A DNA stretch of 64,000 nt from Christiangramia bathymodioli (GTDB lineage Bacteria > Bacteroidota > Bacteroidia > Flavobacteriales > Flavobacteriaceae). The DNA lies in NCBI GenBank assembly GCA_009735695.1, contig SRSL01000001.1, positions 1,178,048 to 1,242,047 of the forward strand, in the 5' to 3' direction. The notes beneath the pieces are model-generated. The model worked only from the letters and a program-made list of their open reading frames with translations. It was not told the DNA's origin and did no database searches. Positions 32,790 to 43,404 of the stretch are shown here, in pieces. Every line of letters begins with the position of its first letter. Position 1 is the first letter of the stretch. The translations under genes were made by a program, and so were the position numbers.

Positions 32790-35030
32790 ATGGGAGATAT
32801 TTATTTATTGATGTTGGTTGCCTTAGTAGTGCTCGCCATCGCCGACCTGGTAGTGGGAGTTAGCAACGACGCGGTAAACTTTTTGAATTCGGCTATTGGT
32901 TCCAAAGCCATTTCTTTCAAGACCATCATGGTGGTCGCCAGTTTGGGGATCTTTATTGGAGCGGTTTTTTCCAGCGGAATGATGGAAGTAGCCAGGAAAG
33001 GGATCTTTATGCCCGGAGAATTCTATTTTGATGAGATCATGATCATTTTTATGGCCGTGATGATAACCGATATTCTCCTGCTCGATTTCTTTAATACCCT
33101 TGGGATGCCCACATCCACCACGGTTTCCATCGTATTCGAATTACTAGGTGCAGCTGTGGTGATGGCTCTTATTAAGATAAGCGCCAGCGATTCTGAAACT
33201 GTTGCCAACCTGGCAAGCTATATAAACACCGAAAAGGCTACGCAGATCATCTCCGGTATCTTCCTTTCGGTAGTGATCGCTTTCACAATTGGTGCTCTTG
33301 TTCAATGGCTATCCAGAATTATTTTCACATTTGAATATGAGAAAAAGATCAAGAACTTCGGAGCCTTATTCGGTGGTTTCTGTCTTAGTGCGATAGGATA
33401 TTTCATTTTTTTCAAGGGTCTAAAAGGAACACCTTATTATGATGATTTTAAAGAAGTACTTGAAAACCAGGCGATCTATATTTTGTTGGGTAGTTTTGTT
33501 TTCTGGACCTTGTTCTCGTGGTTGTTCACCAAGATATTTAAAAGGAGTATTCTTCCTTTCGTGATCGCCGTAGGAACCTTTGGCCTTGCCCTTGCGTTTT
33601 CAGGAAACGACCTGGTGAACTTTATAGGGGTGCCAATGGCGGCATATCACTCATTCCTTGCCTGGTCTGAATCTGGTATAGCTCCTGGAAGCTTTTCTAT
33701 GGAAGTGCTGCAAAGCAAGGTGCCCGCTCAGCCATACCTGCTATTCATCGCCGGAGGCGTAATGGTGGCCACGCTTTGGTTGTCTAAAAAAGCACGCAGT
33801 GTTGCTGAAACTGAAATTGGTCTTTCGCGCCAGGGACATGGATCGGAAAAATTCAGCCCTAACCTGTTATCAAGAAGCCTGGTAAAAGGAAGTACAAGTC
33901 TATTTGAAGGCATAAAGAGAATACTTCCGCTAAGTGCCAAGCAAAGCATGAGCCGAAGGTTCTCAAAACCAGAAGAAGAAGATTTTCAAAATATCGAGGA
34001 TAAACCTGCTTTCGACATGATCCGTGCAGCTATTAACCTAACGGTAGCCGGTGTATTGATTTCGATAGCGACCTCTTATAAACTGCCACTTTCTACCACT
34101 TATGTGACCTTTATGGTAGCTATGGGTACTTCCCTGGCCGATAGAGCCTGGGGACGTGAAAGTGCCGTGTATCGGGTAGCTGGAGTGCTTAATGTGATAG
34201 GTGGGTGGTTCTTTACGGCCTTCAGCGCATTTACTGCAGCGGGAATCCTAACCTATATTATTTTCCTTGGACGTGGACCTGCTATCGCAATCCTTTTGTT
34301 GCTGGCAATTGGATTACTGGTGAGAAACTATCTTTCTCATAAAAAAGCACAGGAAGCCAAAACCGATAAGTCCGGGCTTAAAAAGTCTGAAAGCAAAACC
34401 GTACAGGGTATCATTTCAGAAAGTGCCAATAATATCGCGAATGTGGTAAGCCGCACGAATAAGATCTATACCGATGTGCTGGAAGGCCTTTCTTTAACCG
34501 ATAAAAAGAGGTTGAAGAAGAGCAAAAAAGGCGTTGATAAACTGGATGCCGAAATTGAGGAATTAAGAGACCATATCTTCTTTTTCATCAAGAGTCTGGA
34601 TGAAACCAGTGTTAGAGGAAGTAGTTTCTATATAACCATTCTTGGATATCTTACTGATATCGCGCAGTCGCTTGAATTCATCACCAAGAAGAGTTATAAG
34701 CATGTGAATAATAATCACAAGCCGTTGCGATATAACCAGATCAACGATTTGAAAGAGATAGATGATTCTTTGGAAATTTTGCTTAAGGAGATAGAAGAGG
34801 TCTTCACCCAACGCAAATTTGAGAGGATCGGTCTCGTTCTTGGTAGAAAGGAAAAGATCATGAATTCCCTTTCTGAAAAGATTGAAAAACAGGTATCAAG
34901 AACCAGGACCGAAGAATCCAGCCCTAAGAATACTACGCTTTACTTCAGTATTCTTTTGGAGACAAAAGACCTGGTAAACAGTTTGATGAAACTGATGGAA
35001 GAGTATAACAATAGTTACAAAAAAGTTTAG
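32790..35030 (+). CDS. PiT-family phosphate permease with C-terminal PhoU-like domain
   Basis: A 746-residue inner-membrane transporter. The N-terminal half has the PiT signature GVSNDAVNFLNSAIGSK (about 24-40) and the second copy FSGNDLVNFIGVPMAA (about 270-285), with about 12 membrane helices up to residue 515. The end (about 530-746) is charged and helical, with segments like KSKKGVDKLDAEIEELRDHIFFFIKSL that look like a PhoU domain. PhoU normally is a separate protein; fusion to PiT suggests built-in control of uptake. PiT proteins move metal-phosphate with H+ or Na+. The gene follows the porin and ends at a strong terminator. Confidence 0.92.
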   Translation: MGDIYLLMLVALVVLAIADLVVGVSNDAVNFLNSAIGSKAISFKTIMVVASLGIFIGAVFSSGMMEVARKGIFMPGEFYFDEIMIIFMAVMITDILLLDFFNTLGMPTSTTVSIVFELLGAAVVMALIKISASDSETVANLASYINTEKATQIISGIFLSVVIAFTIGALVQWLSRIIFTFEYEKKIKNFGALFGGFCLSAIGYFIFFKGLKGTPYYDDFKEVLENQAIYILLGSFVFWTLFSWLFTKIFKRSILPFVIAVGTFGLALAFSGNDLVNFIGVPMAAYHSFLAWSESGIAPGSFSMEVLQSKVPAQPYLLFIAGGVMVATLWLSKKARSVAETEIGLSRQGHGSEKFSPNLLSRSLVKGSTSLFEGIKRILPLSAKQSMSRRFSKPEEEDFQNIEDKPAFDMIRAAINLTVAGVLISIATSYKLPLSTTYVTFMVAMGTSLADRAWGRESAVYRVAGVLNVIGGWFFTAFSAFTAAGILTYIIFLGRGPAIAILLLLAIGLLVRNYLSHKKAQEAKTDKSGLKKSESKTVQGIISESANNIANVVSRTNKIYTDVLEGLSLTDKKRLKKSKKGVDKLDAEIEELRDHIFFFIKSLDETSVRGSSFYITILGYLTDIAQSLEFITKKSYKHVNNNHKPLRYNQINDLKEIDDSLEILLKEIEEVFTQRKFERIGLVLGRKEKIMNSLSEKIEKQVSRTRTEESSPKNTTLYFSILLETKDLVNSLMKLMEEYNNSYKKV

Positions 35031-35055
35031 ATTTCGAGTTCTAAATTTACAGGAG

Positions 35056-35082
35056 GGCCGTTCGTAATGAACGGCCTTTTTT
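35056..35082 (+). terminator. Terminator after the PiT permease gene
   Basis: A perfect 8-bp stem GGCCGTTC / GAACGGCC with loop GTAAT and T6. Confidence 0.88.
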
Positions 35083-35168
35083 ATTGGACCAATTTTTTCT
35101 GAAGGAGTAAGCCTGGATCTTCCATTTCGTTCTTTCTTTTAATTTCTATAACTTTAAGAAAAACAGCC

Positions 35169-35705
35169 ATGAGAATTGAACTTCAGAATATTGAGATCGA
35201 AGTAGAAAAGGGGGATATTTCCAACCAGGCCGACCTGGATGCCGTGGTGAACGCGGCGAATGCCGAGCTTGCTCCGGGAGGAGGAGTGGCAGGAGCCATT
35301 CATGGAGCTGCAGGTCCCAAATTATATGAAGAATGTAAACCACTCGCACCGATCGCTCCCGGTGAAGCAGTGATCACCCGGGCTTACGGATTGCCCAATA
35401 AATTCGTGATTCATACTCTTGGACCGGTATATGGGAAAGATAAGCCGGAAGAACAACTGCTTTCTAATTGTTATCGAAACAGTTTGAAACGAGCTGAAGA
35501 AAATAAATTAAAGTCTGTTGGTTTTCCGGGAATTTCTACCGGGATTTTCGGTTACCCGAAAGAAGACGCCGTAGATGTGGTCTTTAGCACACTGCTAACC
35601 GAAATACCCCAACTGGAACACCTTAAAAAGCTTAGATTTGTAGTATTCAGCGACGAAGATCGTGAATTGTATGAATCCAAACTCAGGGAAGTCGCTCTTG
35701 GTTAA
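35169..35705 (+). CDS. Macro-domain protein, probable O-acetyl-ADP-ribose deacetylase
   Basis: A 178-residue single macro domain. It has the ADP-ribose-binding motifs GDISNQADLDAVVNAANAEL (about residues 16-35), PGGGVAGAIHGAAGP, and VGFPGISTGIFGYPKEDA (about 118-135). MacroD/YmdB-type proteins hydrolyse O-acetyl-ADP-ribose or remove ADP-ribose from targets. It stands 17 bases before pncB, and pncA overlaps pncB, so it belongs to an NAD salvage operon. A link between ADP-ribose turnover and nicotinamide recycling is a sensible inference. The exact substrate is not readable. Confidence 0.9.
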   Translation: MRIELQNIEIEVEKGDISNQADLDAVVNAANAELAPGGGVAGAIHGAAGPKLYEECKPLAPIAPGEAVITRAYGLPNKFVIHTLGPVYGKDKPEEQLLSNCYRNSLKRAEENKLKSVGFPGISTGIFGYPKEDAVDVVFSTLLTEIPQLEHLKKLRFVVFSDEDRELYESKLREVALG

Positions 35706-35722
35706 CCAGGCAATAACTTTGA

Positions 35723-37135
35723 ATGAATAATTTTACAGCTACTTATACAGACCAGTACCAGCTTGCGATGGCACAGGTCTATTTCAATAAAGGCCACCGG
35801 GATCACCGGGCCGTATTCGACTATTTTTTCAGAAAATTACCTTATAAAGGAGGTTTCGCTGTTTTCGCTGGATTGGAAGATCTGCTTTCGATCATCCAGG
35901 ATCTGCGATTTTCAAAGGCCGATCTTGATTATTTAAAGGAACAGGGTTTTAAACAGGATTTTCTGGATTACCTGGCAAATTTCAGGTTTCGAGGAACTAT
36001 CTATTCGGTGATGGAAGGCGACGTGGTTTTTCCTACCCGGCCCGTCCTGCAGGTTGAGGCCAATATCATCGAAGCCCAGATCATTGAAACCATTCTTCTG
36101 AATCTTCTCAATTTTCAAACCCTGGTGGCAACCAAGGCAAGCAGGATGAGACTTGTGGTTGGTGATGCTCATTTGCTGGATTTTGGACTAAGGCGTGCGC
36201 AGTCAACCGGCGGATATTATGCCACGCGTGCTGCCGTGGTAGGAGGCTTCAATGGAACCAGCAATGTGGTAGCTGGGAAGGATTTCAATATTCCGGTTTC
36301 AGGGACGATGGCTCATAGTTTTATTCAAAGCTATGATGATGAACTTGCCGCTTTCAGGGATTTCGCTGAAGGCAGGCCAGAGAATTGCGTGCTGCTGGTG
36401 GATACTTACGACACCTTAAAAAGCGGAGTTCCAAACGCGATTAAGGTTGCTAAGGAAATGGAAGCTCGCGGACATAAATTACTGGCCATTCGGCTGGATA
36501 GCGGCGACCTTTCCTATTTCGCCAAGGAAAGCCGAAAGCAATTGGATGCAGCCGGACTGGAGTATGTAAAGATTGCTGCGTCCAATCAGCTGGATGAATA
36601 TGTGATCAAGAGTTTGCTGGAACAGCAGGCTCCCATCGATATTTTCGGGGTGGGGACCAACCTGGTTACCGGGGATCCCGATGGAGCGCTTGATGGAGTC
36701 TACAAACTTGCCTGGTCTAACGGGCAGCCCAGGATCAAGATTTCAGAAAGTATTGTCAAGATAACTCTTCCGCATAAAAAACAGGTTTTTCGGGTTAAGG
36801 ATGCGAATGGAAAATGCATCGGCGCAGATGCGATTGGATTGAATTCAGAAGAAAAGGTCGAAGAAATGTTCCACCCGCACGAGCCATACAAATCCATGAA
36901 AATTGGTTCTTTTCATCAGGAAGCTTTGCTGAAGAAGGTGATGGAAAATGGGAAGATGCTAATAAAAAGGCGATCTCTGGAGGAAATTGCCAAATATTCC
37001 CAATCGCGCCTTGCCGAATTACCACTGGAATACAAACGCTTTAATAACCCGCATATTTACAAGGTTGGCATTAGTTCCCGGCTTCAGGAAGAGCGTGAAA
37101 AATTAATCCAATCCCATAAAAATTCAGCTTCATGA
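35723..37135 (+). CDS. pncB: Nicotinate phosphoribosyltransferase
   Basis: This cytosolic enzyme makes nicotinate mononucleotide from nicotinate, PRPP and ATP. The 470-residue protein starts NNFTATYTDQYQLAMAQVYF and has the FDYFFRKLPYKGGFAVFAGL segment. The active-site region DFGLRRAQSTGGYYATRAAV (about 155-174), SGTMAHSFIQSYDDELAAF with the catalytic His, and IFGVGTNLVTG are all present. It lies between the macro-domain gene and pncA, which supplies its substrate. Length is normal. Confidence 0.96.
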   Translation: MNNFTATYTDQYQLAMAQVYFNKGHRDHRAVFDYFFRKLPYKGGFAVFAGLEDLLSIIQDLRFSKADLDYLKEQGFKQDFLDYLANFRFRGTIYSVMEGDVVFPTRPVLQVEANIIEAQIIETILLNLLNFQTLVATKASRMRLVVGDAHLLDFGLRRAQSTGGYYATRAAVVGGFNGTSNVVAGKDFNIPVSGTMAHSFIQSYDDELAAFRDFAEGRPENCVLLVDTYDTLKSGVPNAIKVAKEMEARGHKLLAIRLDSGDLSYFAKESRKQLDAAGLEYVKIAASNQLDEYVIKSLLEQQAPIDIFGVGTNLVTGDPDGALDGVYKLAWSNGQPRIKISESIVKITLPHKKQVFRVKDANGKCIGADAIGLNSEEKVEEMFHPHEPYKSMKIGSFHQEALLKKVMENGKMLIKRRSLEEIAKYSQSRLAELPLEYKRFNNPHIYKVGISSRLQEEREKLIQSHKNSAS

Positions 37136-37743
37136 AAGTATTGATAGTGATAGATGTTCAGAACGATTTTATGCCTGGTGGCGCCCTTGCGGTTCCCGAT
37201 GGTGACGAGATCGTACCGGTGATCAATGGTTTAATGGAAAAATTCGAGCTGGTGATCGCAACCCAAGACTGGCATCCAGCCGGTCATTCCAGTTTTGCCA
37301 GCAGTCATAAGGGCGCTTCAGAATTTGAGGTTATCAAGCTCGATGGGCTGGACCAGGTGATGTGGCCAGATCATTGTGTGCAGGGCAGTACTGGTGCTGA
37401 ATTTCATAAGGATCTTAAAACCAATAAAGTGGAGGCTATTTTCCGAAAGGGTACAAATCCTAAAATTGACAGTTATAGTGGCTTCTATGATAACGCGCAT
37501 TTGAAATCTACCGGCCTGGCCGGATTCCTGAAAGAAAAAAATGCTGAAGAGCTATATTTTACCGGTCTGGCAGCTGATTATTGTGTTTACTTTTCTATGA
37601 AAGATGCGATAGAGGAAGGCTTTAGTTCGGTTTTGTTAGAAGATGCAACTCGGGCCCTGAAAAGGGAAGAATTCGAAAAAGCTAAGCTAGACCTGTTAAG
37701 AAGAGGTGGAAGGATCATGAAATCTTCAGAACTGAATTTCTAG
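37132..37743 (+). CDS. pncA: Nicotinamidase
   Basis: PncA hydrolyses nicotinamide to nicotinate and ammonia. The 203-residue protein keeps D8 in LIVIDVQNDFMPGGALAV and the metal-binding QDWHPAGHSSFASSH (about 44-58). It also keeps the Lys in RKGTNPKIDSYSGF and the nucleophile C151 in LAADYCVYFS. The ATG overlaps the pncB stop by four bases. The end overlaps the convergent outer-membrane-type gene by four bases. Confidence 0.96.
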   Translation: MKVLIVIDVQNDFMPGGALAVPDGDEIVPVINGLMEKFELVIATQDWHPAGHSSFASSHKGASEFEVIKLDGLDQVMWPDHCVQGSTGAEFHKDLKTNKVEAIFRKGTNPKIDSYSGFYDNAHLKSTGLAGFLKEKNAEELYFTGLAADYCVYFSMKDAIEEGFSSVLLEDATRALKREEFEKAKLDLLRRGGRIMKSSELNF

Positions 37744-38516
37744 AAATTAAGATAGTAAACATAACCAACTCCTAACCATAATACAAAATCGTTGAATTTA
37801 TTTTGAGGCTTCTGGACATCCAGCCCCTCAAGTTTGTCTGTATCGTAATAATGCGCCCGTGCTTCGAGCATCAGGTCATTGTGCCTGCCCAGCCGGTATC
37901 TAACCCCGCCACTTCCTATGATCGCAAAGGTATGCCCGCCATCGAGAAAAATTCCGTCTTCAAAAGTCGGAAATAGAACCTTGGGGCTGTCCAGTGGTCC
38001 AAGGTCTGAATAGGCGCTGGGATTATAATATACATAGTGAATTCCGAAACTGATATAAGGAGAAAATAGGGTAGCAAAATCCCTGGCTTCCTTGATCCCA
38101 AAAAGGTGATATTCCAGGGCTAATCCTCCCTGAAACAATTCAGTATTCCCATGCATGGCTCTTAGCTGTCTTCCACCTTCAGAATCCTTGGAGGCGACAG
38201 GTCCATAATGGTCCAGCTTGGATTTCATATAGTCGATTTCGGTTCTAAGTCTGAAGTGCTTGGTAAAGAACAATTTAGTTGGCCGGCAACTACATTCAGG
38301 TTTAAAGGCAAGGTTCATATAATGAACCAGTCCTATTCCAAAACCTTCATTTTCCAGGTTGTTGCGAACATTCCAACGTTCGCCATAATCCGTAAAAAAA
38401 CCTGCCGGACCTGTGAAAACACCTAATTCATGACCTATTTGTAATTGGCCATAGGTCTTTCCACTCCAAAGCGAAAAAATTAATGAGAAAAAGAAGATTG
38501 CTCTGGTTTTCGACAT
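37740..38516 (-). CDS. Exported THC0290_0291-family protein, probable outer-membrane protein
   Basis: The ATG at 38516 gives a 258-residue protein with a signal peptide (TRAIFFFSLIFSLWSGKTYG before Q). The opening of the mature part, HELGVFTGPAGFFTDYGERW followed by GIGLVHYMNLAF, matches what I recall of the flavobacterial THC0290_0291 family of unknown function. Alternating hydrophobic strands and the C-terminal WLGVGYVYYLNF with final Phe suggest a small barrel. A longer frame from 38549 overlaps the -7 element at 38538-38545 and is unlikely. No functional context with the neighbours is seen. Confidence 0.78.
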   Translation of the reverse strand: MSKTRAIFFFSLIFSLWSGKTYGQLQIGHELGVFTGPAGFFTDYGERWNVRNNLENEGFGIGLVHYMNLAFKPECSCRPTKLFFTKHFRLRTEIDYMKSKLDHYGPVASKDSEGGRQLRAMHGNTELFQGGLALEYHLFGIKEARDFATLFSPYISFGIHYVYYNPSAYSDLGPLDSPKVLFPTFEDGIFLDGGHTFAIIGSGGVRYRLGRHNDLMLEARAHYYDTDKLEGLDVQKPQNKFNDFVLWLGVGYVYYLNF

Positions 38517-38537
38517 GCGATAGACTTGGCTAGATAA

Positions 38538-38545
38538 CAAATATA
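38538..38545 (-). promoter_or_regulatory. -7 promoter element for the THC0290_0291-type gene
   Basis: On the minus strand TATATTTG (TAnnTTTG), 21 bases before the ATG at 38516. It decides between the two possible starts. Confidence 0.6.
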
Positions 38546-38611
38546 GCAAAATACCTTAACGAAAATAGTAGCTATACCGGTATAAGCTCCAGTCAGAATC
38601 TTAAAAGTTAA

Positions 38612-40060
<1,449 letters not shown>

Positions 40061-40084
40061 ACCACCCGGAATGTGATAAAATTC

Positions 40085-40112
40085 AAGCCGCTTTCTTTAA
40101 GCGGCTTTTTTT
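40085..40112 (+). terminator. Terminator after gdhA
   Basis: A 9-bp stem AAGCCGCTT / AAGCGGCTT with loop TCTTT and T5. Confidence 0.88.
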
Positions 40113-40137
40113 ATACCTTCACGGCAAAATTCTCTGA

Positions 40138-40857
40138 ATGCTGGTTAAGACCGAAGCCATTGTAATAAGTTCTCTCAAGTATGGAGAAGCCGATCTTATC
40201 GTAAAGATCTATACGCTGGCTGATGGGTTGAAAACCTATATGCTGAAGGGTGTTTTGAAATCCCGAAAAGGGAAATTCAAAGCGTCGATGTTCCAGATGC
40301 TTAACCGCCTTGAGATCGTAGCCAATCACCGGGGAGCAGGAAAAATGGAATATCTTCGCGAGGCTAAAGTGACTCACGCTTACCAAACCGTTCATACCAA
40401 TCCGGTTAAGATGGCCATGTTGATGTTCCTGGCTGAAATGCTTAAAATCACCATCAGGGAGGAAGAACCTAATCCGTACTTATTTGATTTTTTACAAACC
40501 AGCTTTGCATATCTGGATGCCGAAGATAAAATTGCCAATTTTCATCTGGTATTTTTATTACATCTTACCCGGTACCTGGGATTTCAGCCAGAGACCGAAG
40601 TAAATGATCTTCCGGTATTTAACCTGCTGGATGGGGTTTTCCAGGATTCGGAAACCAATGATTACTGCATAGAAGGTAAAAATGTTGAGTTGCTAAAGAC
40701 CCTCTTAGGCACCGATTTTGATGAAATGCAGCACATAAAATTGAACCAGGTGAACCGAAACGATTTTCTAAATATGTTGTTATTATATTTCGAACTTCAT
40801 GTGGAAGGCTTTCACAAACCCCGATCCCTTCAGGTCTTAAACGAAATTTTTGGTTAA
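40138..40857 (+). CDS. recO: DNA repair protein RecO
   Basis: RecO helps load RecA on SSB-coated single-stranded DNA. The 239-residue protein has the N-terminal OB fold with KTEAIVISSLKYGEADLIVKIYT, GLKTYMLKGVLKSRKGKFK and the FQMLNRLEIVANHRG segment. The helical C-terminal domain follows (FHLVFLLHLTRYLGFQPE). The usual zinc-binding cysteines of the C-terminal domain are mostly absent. Its stop is directly followed by the ATG of the second TonB receptor with no gap, so the two are probably co-transcribed. Confidence 0.93.
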   Translation: MLVKTEAIVISSLKYGEADLIVKIYTLADGLKTYMLKGVLKSRKGKFKASMFQMLNRLEIVANHRGAGKMEYLREAKVTHAYQTVHTNPVKMAMLMFLAEMLKITIREEEPNPYLFDFLQTSFAYLDAEDKIANFHLVFLLHLTRYLGFQPETEVNDLPVFNLLDGVFQDSETNDYCIEGKNVELLKTLLGTDFDEMQHIKLNQVNRNDFLNMLLLYFELHVEGFHKPRSLQVLNEIFG

Positions 40858-43257
40858 ATGCAAACAAAACTACTTCTGCTTTTTCTTTTTATTAGTTCGA
40901 TCTCATTCTCTCAAAAGATCGAGGTGCTGGATGCCAATACAGGGGAACCCCTGGTGAATGTCGCGATCTATAATAAAGATAATTCTACGTACGCAATTAC
41001 CAATATATCCGGGCAAGCCGATATCTCTAAATTTACCGATACCGAGGTAATGATCTTCAATATGGTTGGTTACGAAGAAACTTACCGCCGTAAACGGGAA
41101 ATTCTGAACAGCGATAATAAGGTACTAATGGATCCAGGTAAGAATCAGCTGGATCAGGTTACGCTCTCGGTGGCTCGATTCAAGCTTCAAAAAAATGAGA
41201 TCCCGCAGAAGATTGTGGGTATTTCACCAGGTGATATTGAGCTTGCAAGTCCGCAAACTTCAGCCGATTTGCTGGAAAGCACCGGGCAGGTTTTTGTTCA
41301 GAAAAGTCAGCTTGGCGGCGGAAGCCCTATGATACGTGGATTTTCAACGAACCGACTTTTACTTACGGTAGATGGAGTTCGAATGAATTCGGCCATTTTC
41401 CGAAGCGGAAATCTTCAGAATGTGATTTCGATAGACCCTATGATGGTGGAGAATACTGAAGTCATTTTGGGCCCAGGCTCGGTGGTTTATGGGAGTGATG
41501 CTATTGGTGGAGTAATGAACTTTTTTACCCTTAAACCTAAATTCAGTTTTAATGAAAAAACTTCGCTGAGCGGGAATATTTACACCCGTTTTGCAACCGC
41601 TAATAATGAGAATACGGTTCATGCCGATGTGAATTTAGGTCGTGATAACTGGGCTTTTAGAACAGGAGTGACCTATTCAGATTTTGGTGACCTGGAAATG
41701 GGAGAGCACGGGCCGGATGATTATTTGAGACCAGACTATGCGGTGCGTGAGAACGGGGAGGATATCATGGTTGAAAATCCGGATCCCCTGGTGCAGCGAC
41801 CTACGGGTTATGAGCAGATCAACCTGCTGCAAAAAGTGAAATTCATGCCGTCTAAAGACTGGGATTTTAATCTTGGTCTAAACTACTCAAATACTTCCGA
41901 TTTCCCGAGGTACGATCGCCTGATCAGGAAGCGCGATGGCGTTCTAAGAGCTGCGGAGTGGTATTATGGACCGCAAACCTGGTTCATGGGAAATTTCAAG
42001 ATAAACCACCGCAGCGATTCCAATATCTATGACCGGGTTCAGTTCACAGCGGCTTACCAGTTCTTTGGGGAAAGCCGAAATGATCGCGATTTTGGTGAGC
42101 CGATCCTGTTCACTACAGAGGAAAATGTAGATGCCTATTCGGGAAACCTGGATTTTGAAAAGACATTTTCTGAAAGCAAATTGTTCTATGGCCTCGAATA
42201 TGTGCTGAACAATATAGCTTCTGAAGGCCGTTTTAGAAATATCGAAACCGAAGAGACCGGCGCAACCGCCAGCAGGTATCCAGATGGTTCCAAATGGCAG
42301 TCTATGGCTGCCTATGCCAGTTACCAGTGGAAAATACTAGAAGACCTTTCCCTGCAATCGGGAGTTCGATATAACCATATTTTGGTAGATGCCAGTTTCG
42401 ATGACGAATTCTATGATTTTCCTTTTGAAAGAGCCGATATCAGTACCGGTGCTCTCACCGGAAGCCTTGGCCTTAACTGGAGGCAGAATGATGTAGTGGG
42501 TTGGAGACTGGGTCTATCAACAGGTTTTCGTGCACCGAATATCGATGATGTTGGAAAGATTTTCGATTCCGAGCCGGGTTCCGTCGTAGTGCCAAATCCT
42601 GGACTAAAGCCGGAATATGCTTATAATGCGGAATTAGGAACCGATCTTAATTTTTCGAATAAGATCAGGCTTGACTTAACAGCCTATTATACCTATCTCG
42701 ATGATGCGATGGTTAGAAGGGATTTTAACCTGAATGGCGTGACCGAGATCGATTATCAGGGCGAGCCAAGCCGGGTGCAGGCCATTCAGAACGCGGCTCA
42801 TGCCTATGTCTACGGAATTGAAGCCGGACTGGAAATTGACTTTTCCGTGGCATTAAGGCTGAAGTCCCAGTTCAGTTATACCGAAGGGAGGGAAAATGAA
42901 GGAGACGATTATGTACCACTTCGCCATGCCGCTCCAATGTTTGGAAATACCCATTTGATCTGGCACAAACGTCGGTTGAAATTCGATCTTTTTGCCGAGT
43001 ATAACGGCCAGTTCGATTTTGAAGACCTTGCTCCGGGAGAACAGGATAAACCTTATTTGTATGCACTCGATGAAAATGGAAACCCATATTCCCCTGCCTG
43101 GTATACGCTCAATTTAACCGGGCAGTATGAGTTGAATTCAAACTGGCGGGCAACGGTTTCATTAGAAAATATCACCGACCAGCGGTACCGAACCTATTCG
43201 TCAGGAATTGCCGCAGCAGGCCGGAATTTGATCATTGCGCTTTCCTATAATTTTTAA
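40858..43257 (+). CDS. TonB-dependent outer-membrane receptor
   Basis: A 799-residue receptor with a signal peptide (about 1-18, ISSISFSQ). A CarboxypepD_reg-like domain follows (IEVLDANTGEPLVNVAIYNKDNSTY), then a plug (SADLLESTGQVFVQKSQLGGGSPMIRGF, VVYGSDAIGGVMNFFT) and a barrel ending LIIALSYNF with terminal Phe. The plug form GGGSPMIRGFSTNRLLLTVDGVRMN is that of heme/hemoglobin or siderophore-type receptors (HmuR/FhuE-like). It directly abuts recO, which is not functionally related. No regulator box or partner gene is visible. The ligand is unknown; iron-containing compounds are plausible. Confidence 0.92.
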   Translation: MQTKLLLLFLFISSISFSQKIEVLDANTGEPLVNVAIYNKDNSTYAITNISGQADISKFTDTEVMIFNMVGYEETYRRKREILNSDNKVLMDPGKNQLDQVTLSVARFKLQKNEIPQKIVGISPGDIELASPQTSADLLESTGQVFVQKSQLGGGSPMIRGFSTNRLLLTVDGVRMNSAIFRSGNLQNVISIDPMMVENTEVILGPGSVVYGSDAIGGVMNFFTLKPKFSFNEKTSLSGNIYTRFATANNENTVHADVNLGRDNWAFRTGVTYSDFGDLEMGEHGPDDYLRPDYAVRENGEDIMVENPDPLVQRPTGYEQINLLQKVKFMPSKDWDFNLGLNYSNTSDFPRYDRLIRKRDGVLRAAEWYYGPQTWFMGNFKINHRSDSNIYDRVQFTAAYQFFGESRNDRDFGEPILFTTEENVDAYSGNLDFEKTFSESKLFYGLEYVLNNIASEGRFRNIETEETGATASRYPDGSKWQSMAAYASYQWKILEDLSLQSGVRYNHILVDASFDDEFYDFPFERADISTGALTGSLGLNWRQNDVVGWRLGLSTGFRAPNIDDVGKIFDSEPGSVVVPNPGLKPEYAYNAELGTDLNFSNKIRLDLTAYYTYLDDAMVRRDFNLNGVTEIDYQGEPSRVQAIQNAAHAYVYGIEAGLEIDFSVALRLKSQFSYTEGRENEGDDYVPLRHAAPMFGNTHLIWHKRRLKFDLFAEYNGQFDFEDLAPGEQDKPYLYALDENGNPYSPAWYTLNLTGQYELNSNWRATVSLENITDQRYRTYSSGIAAAGRNLIIALSYNF

Positions 43258-43404
43258 TTTTTAAAAAGTTTATTCCTCCCATTTATGTCGGGTTCTTTTC
43301 GTTAATGGTAGGCTAACCCACTAAAGCAGGTGATTTTACCATTTAATAAGGCCTTGTTTTGTTAAAAATCATTATTTTCGCACATCATTTGAAAAAAGGA
43401 GATA

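Noticed and set aside
43258-43404. Possible T-box or other riboswitch ahead of ileS
   Set aside because: I see no T-box stem or terminator/antiterminator pair. T-boxes are also rare in this phylum.
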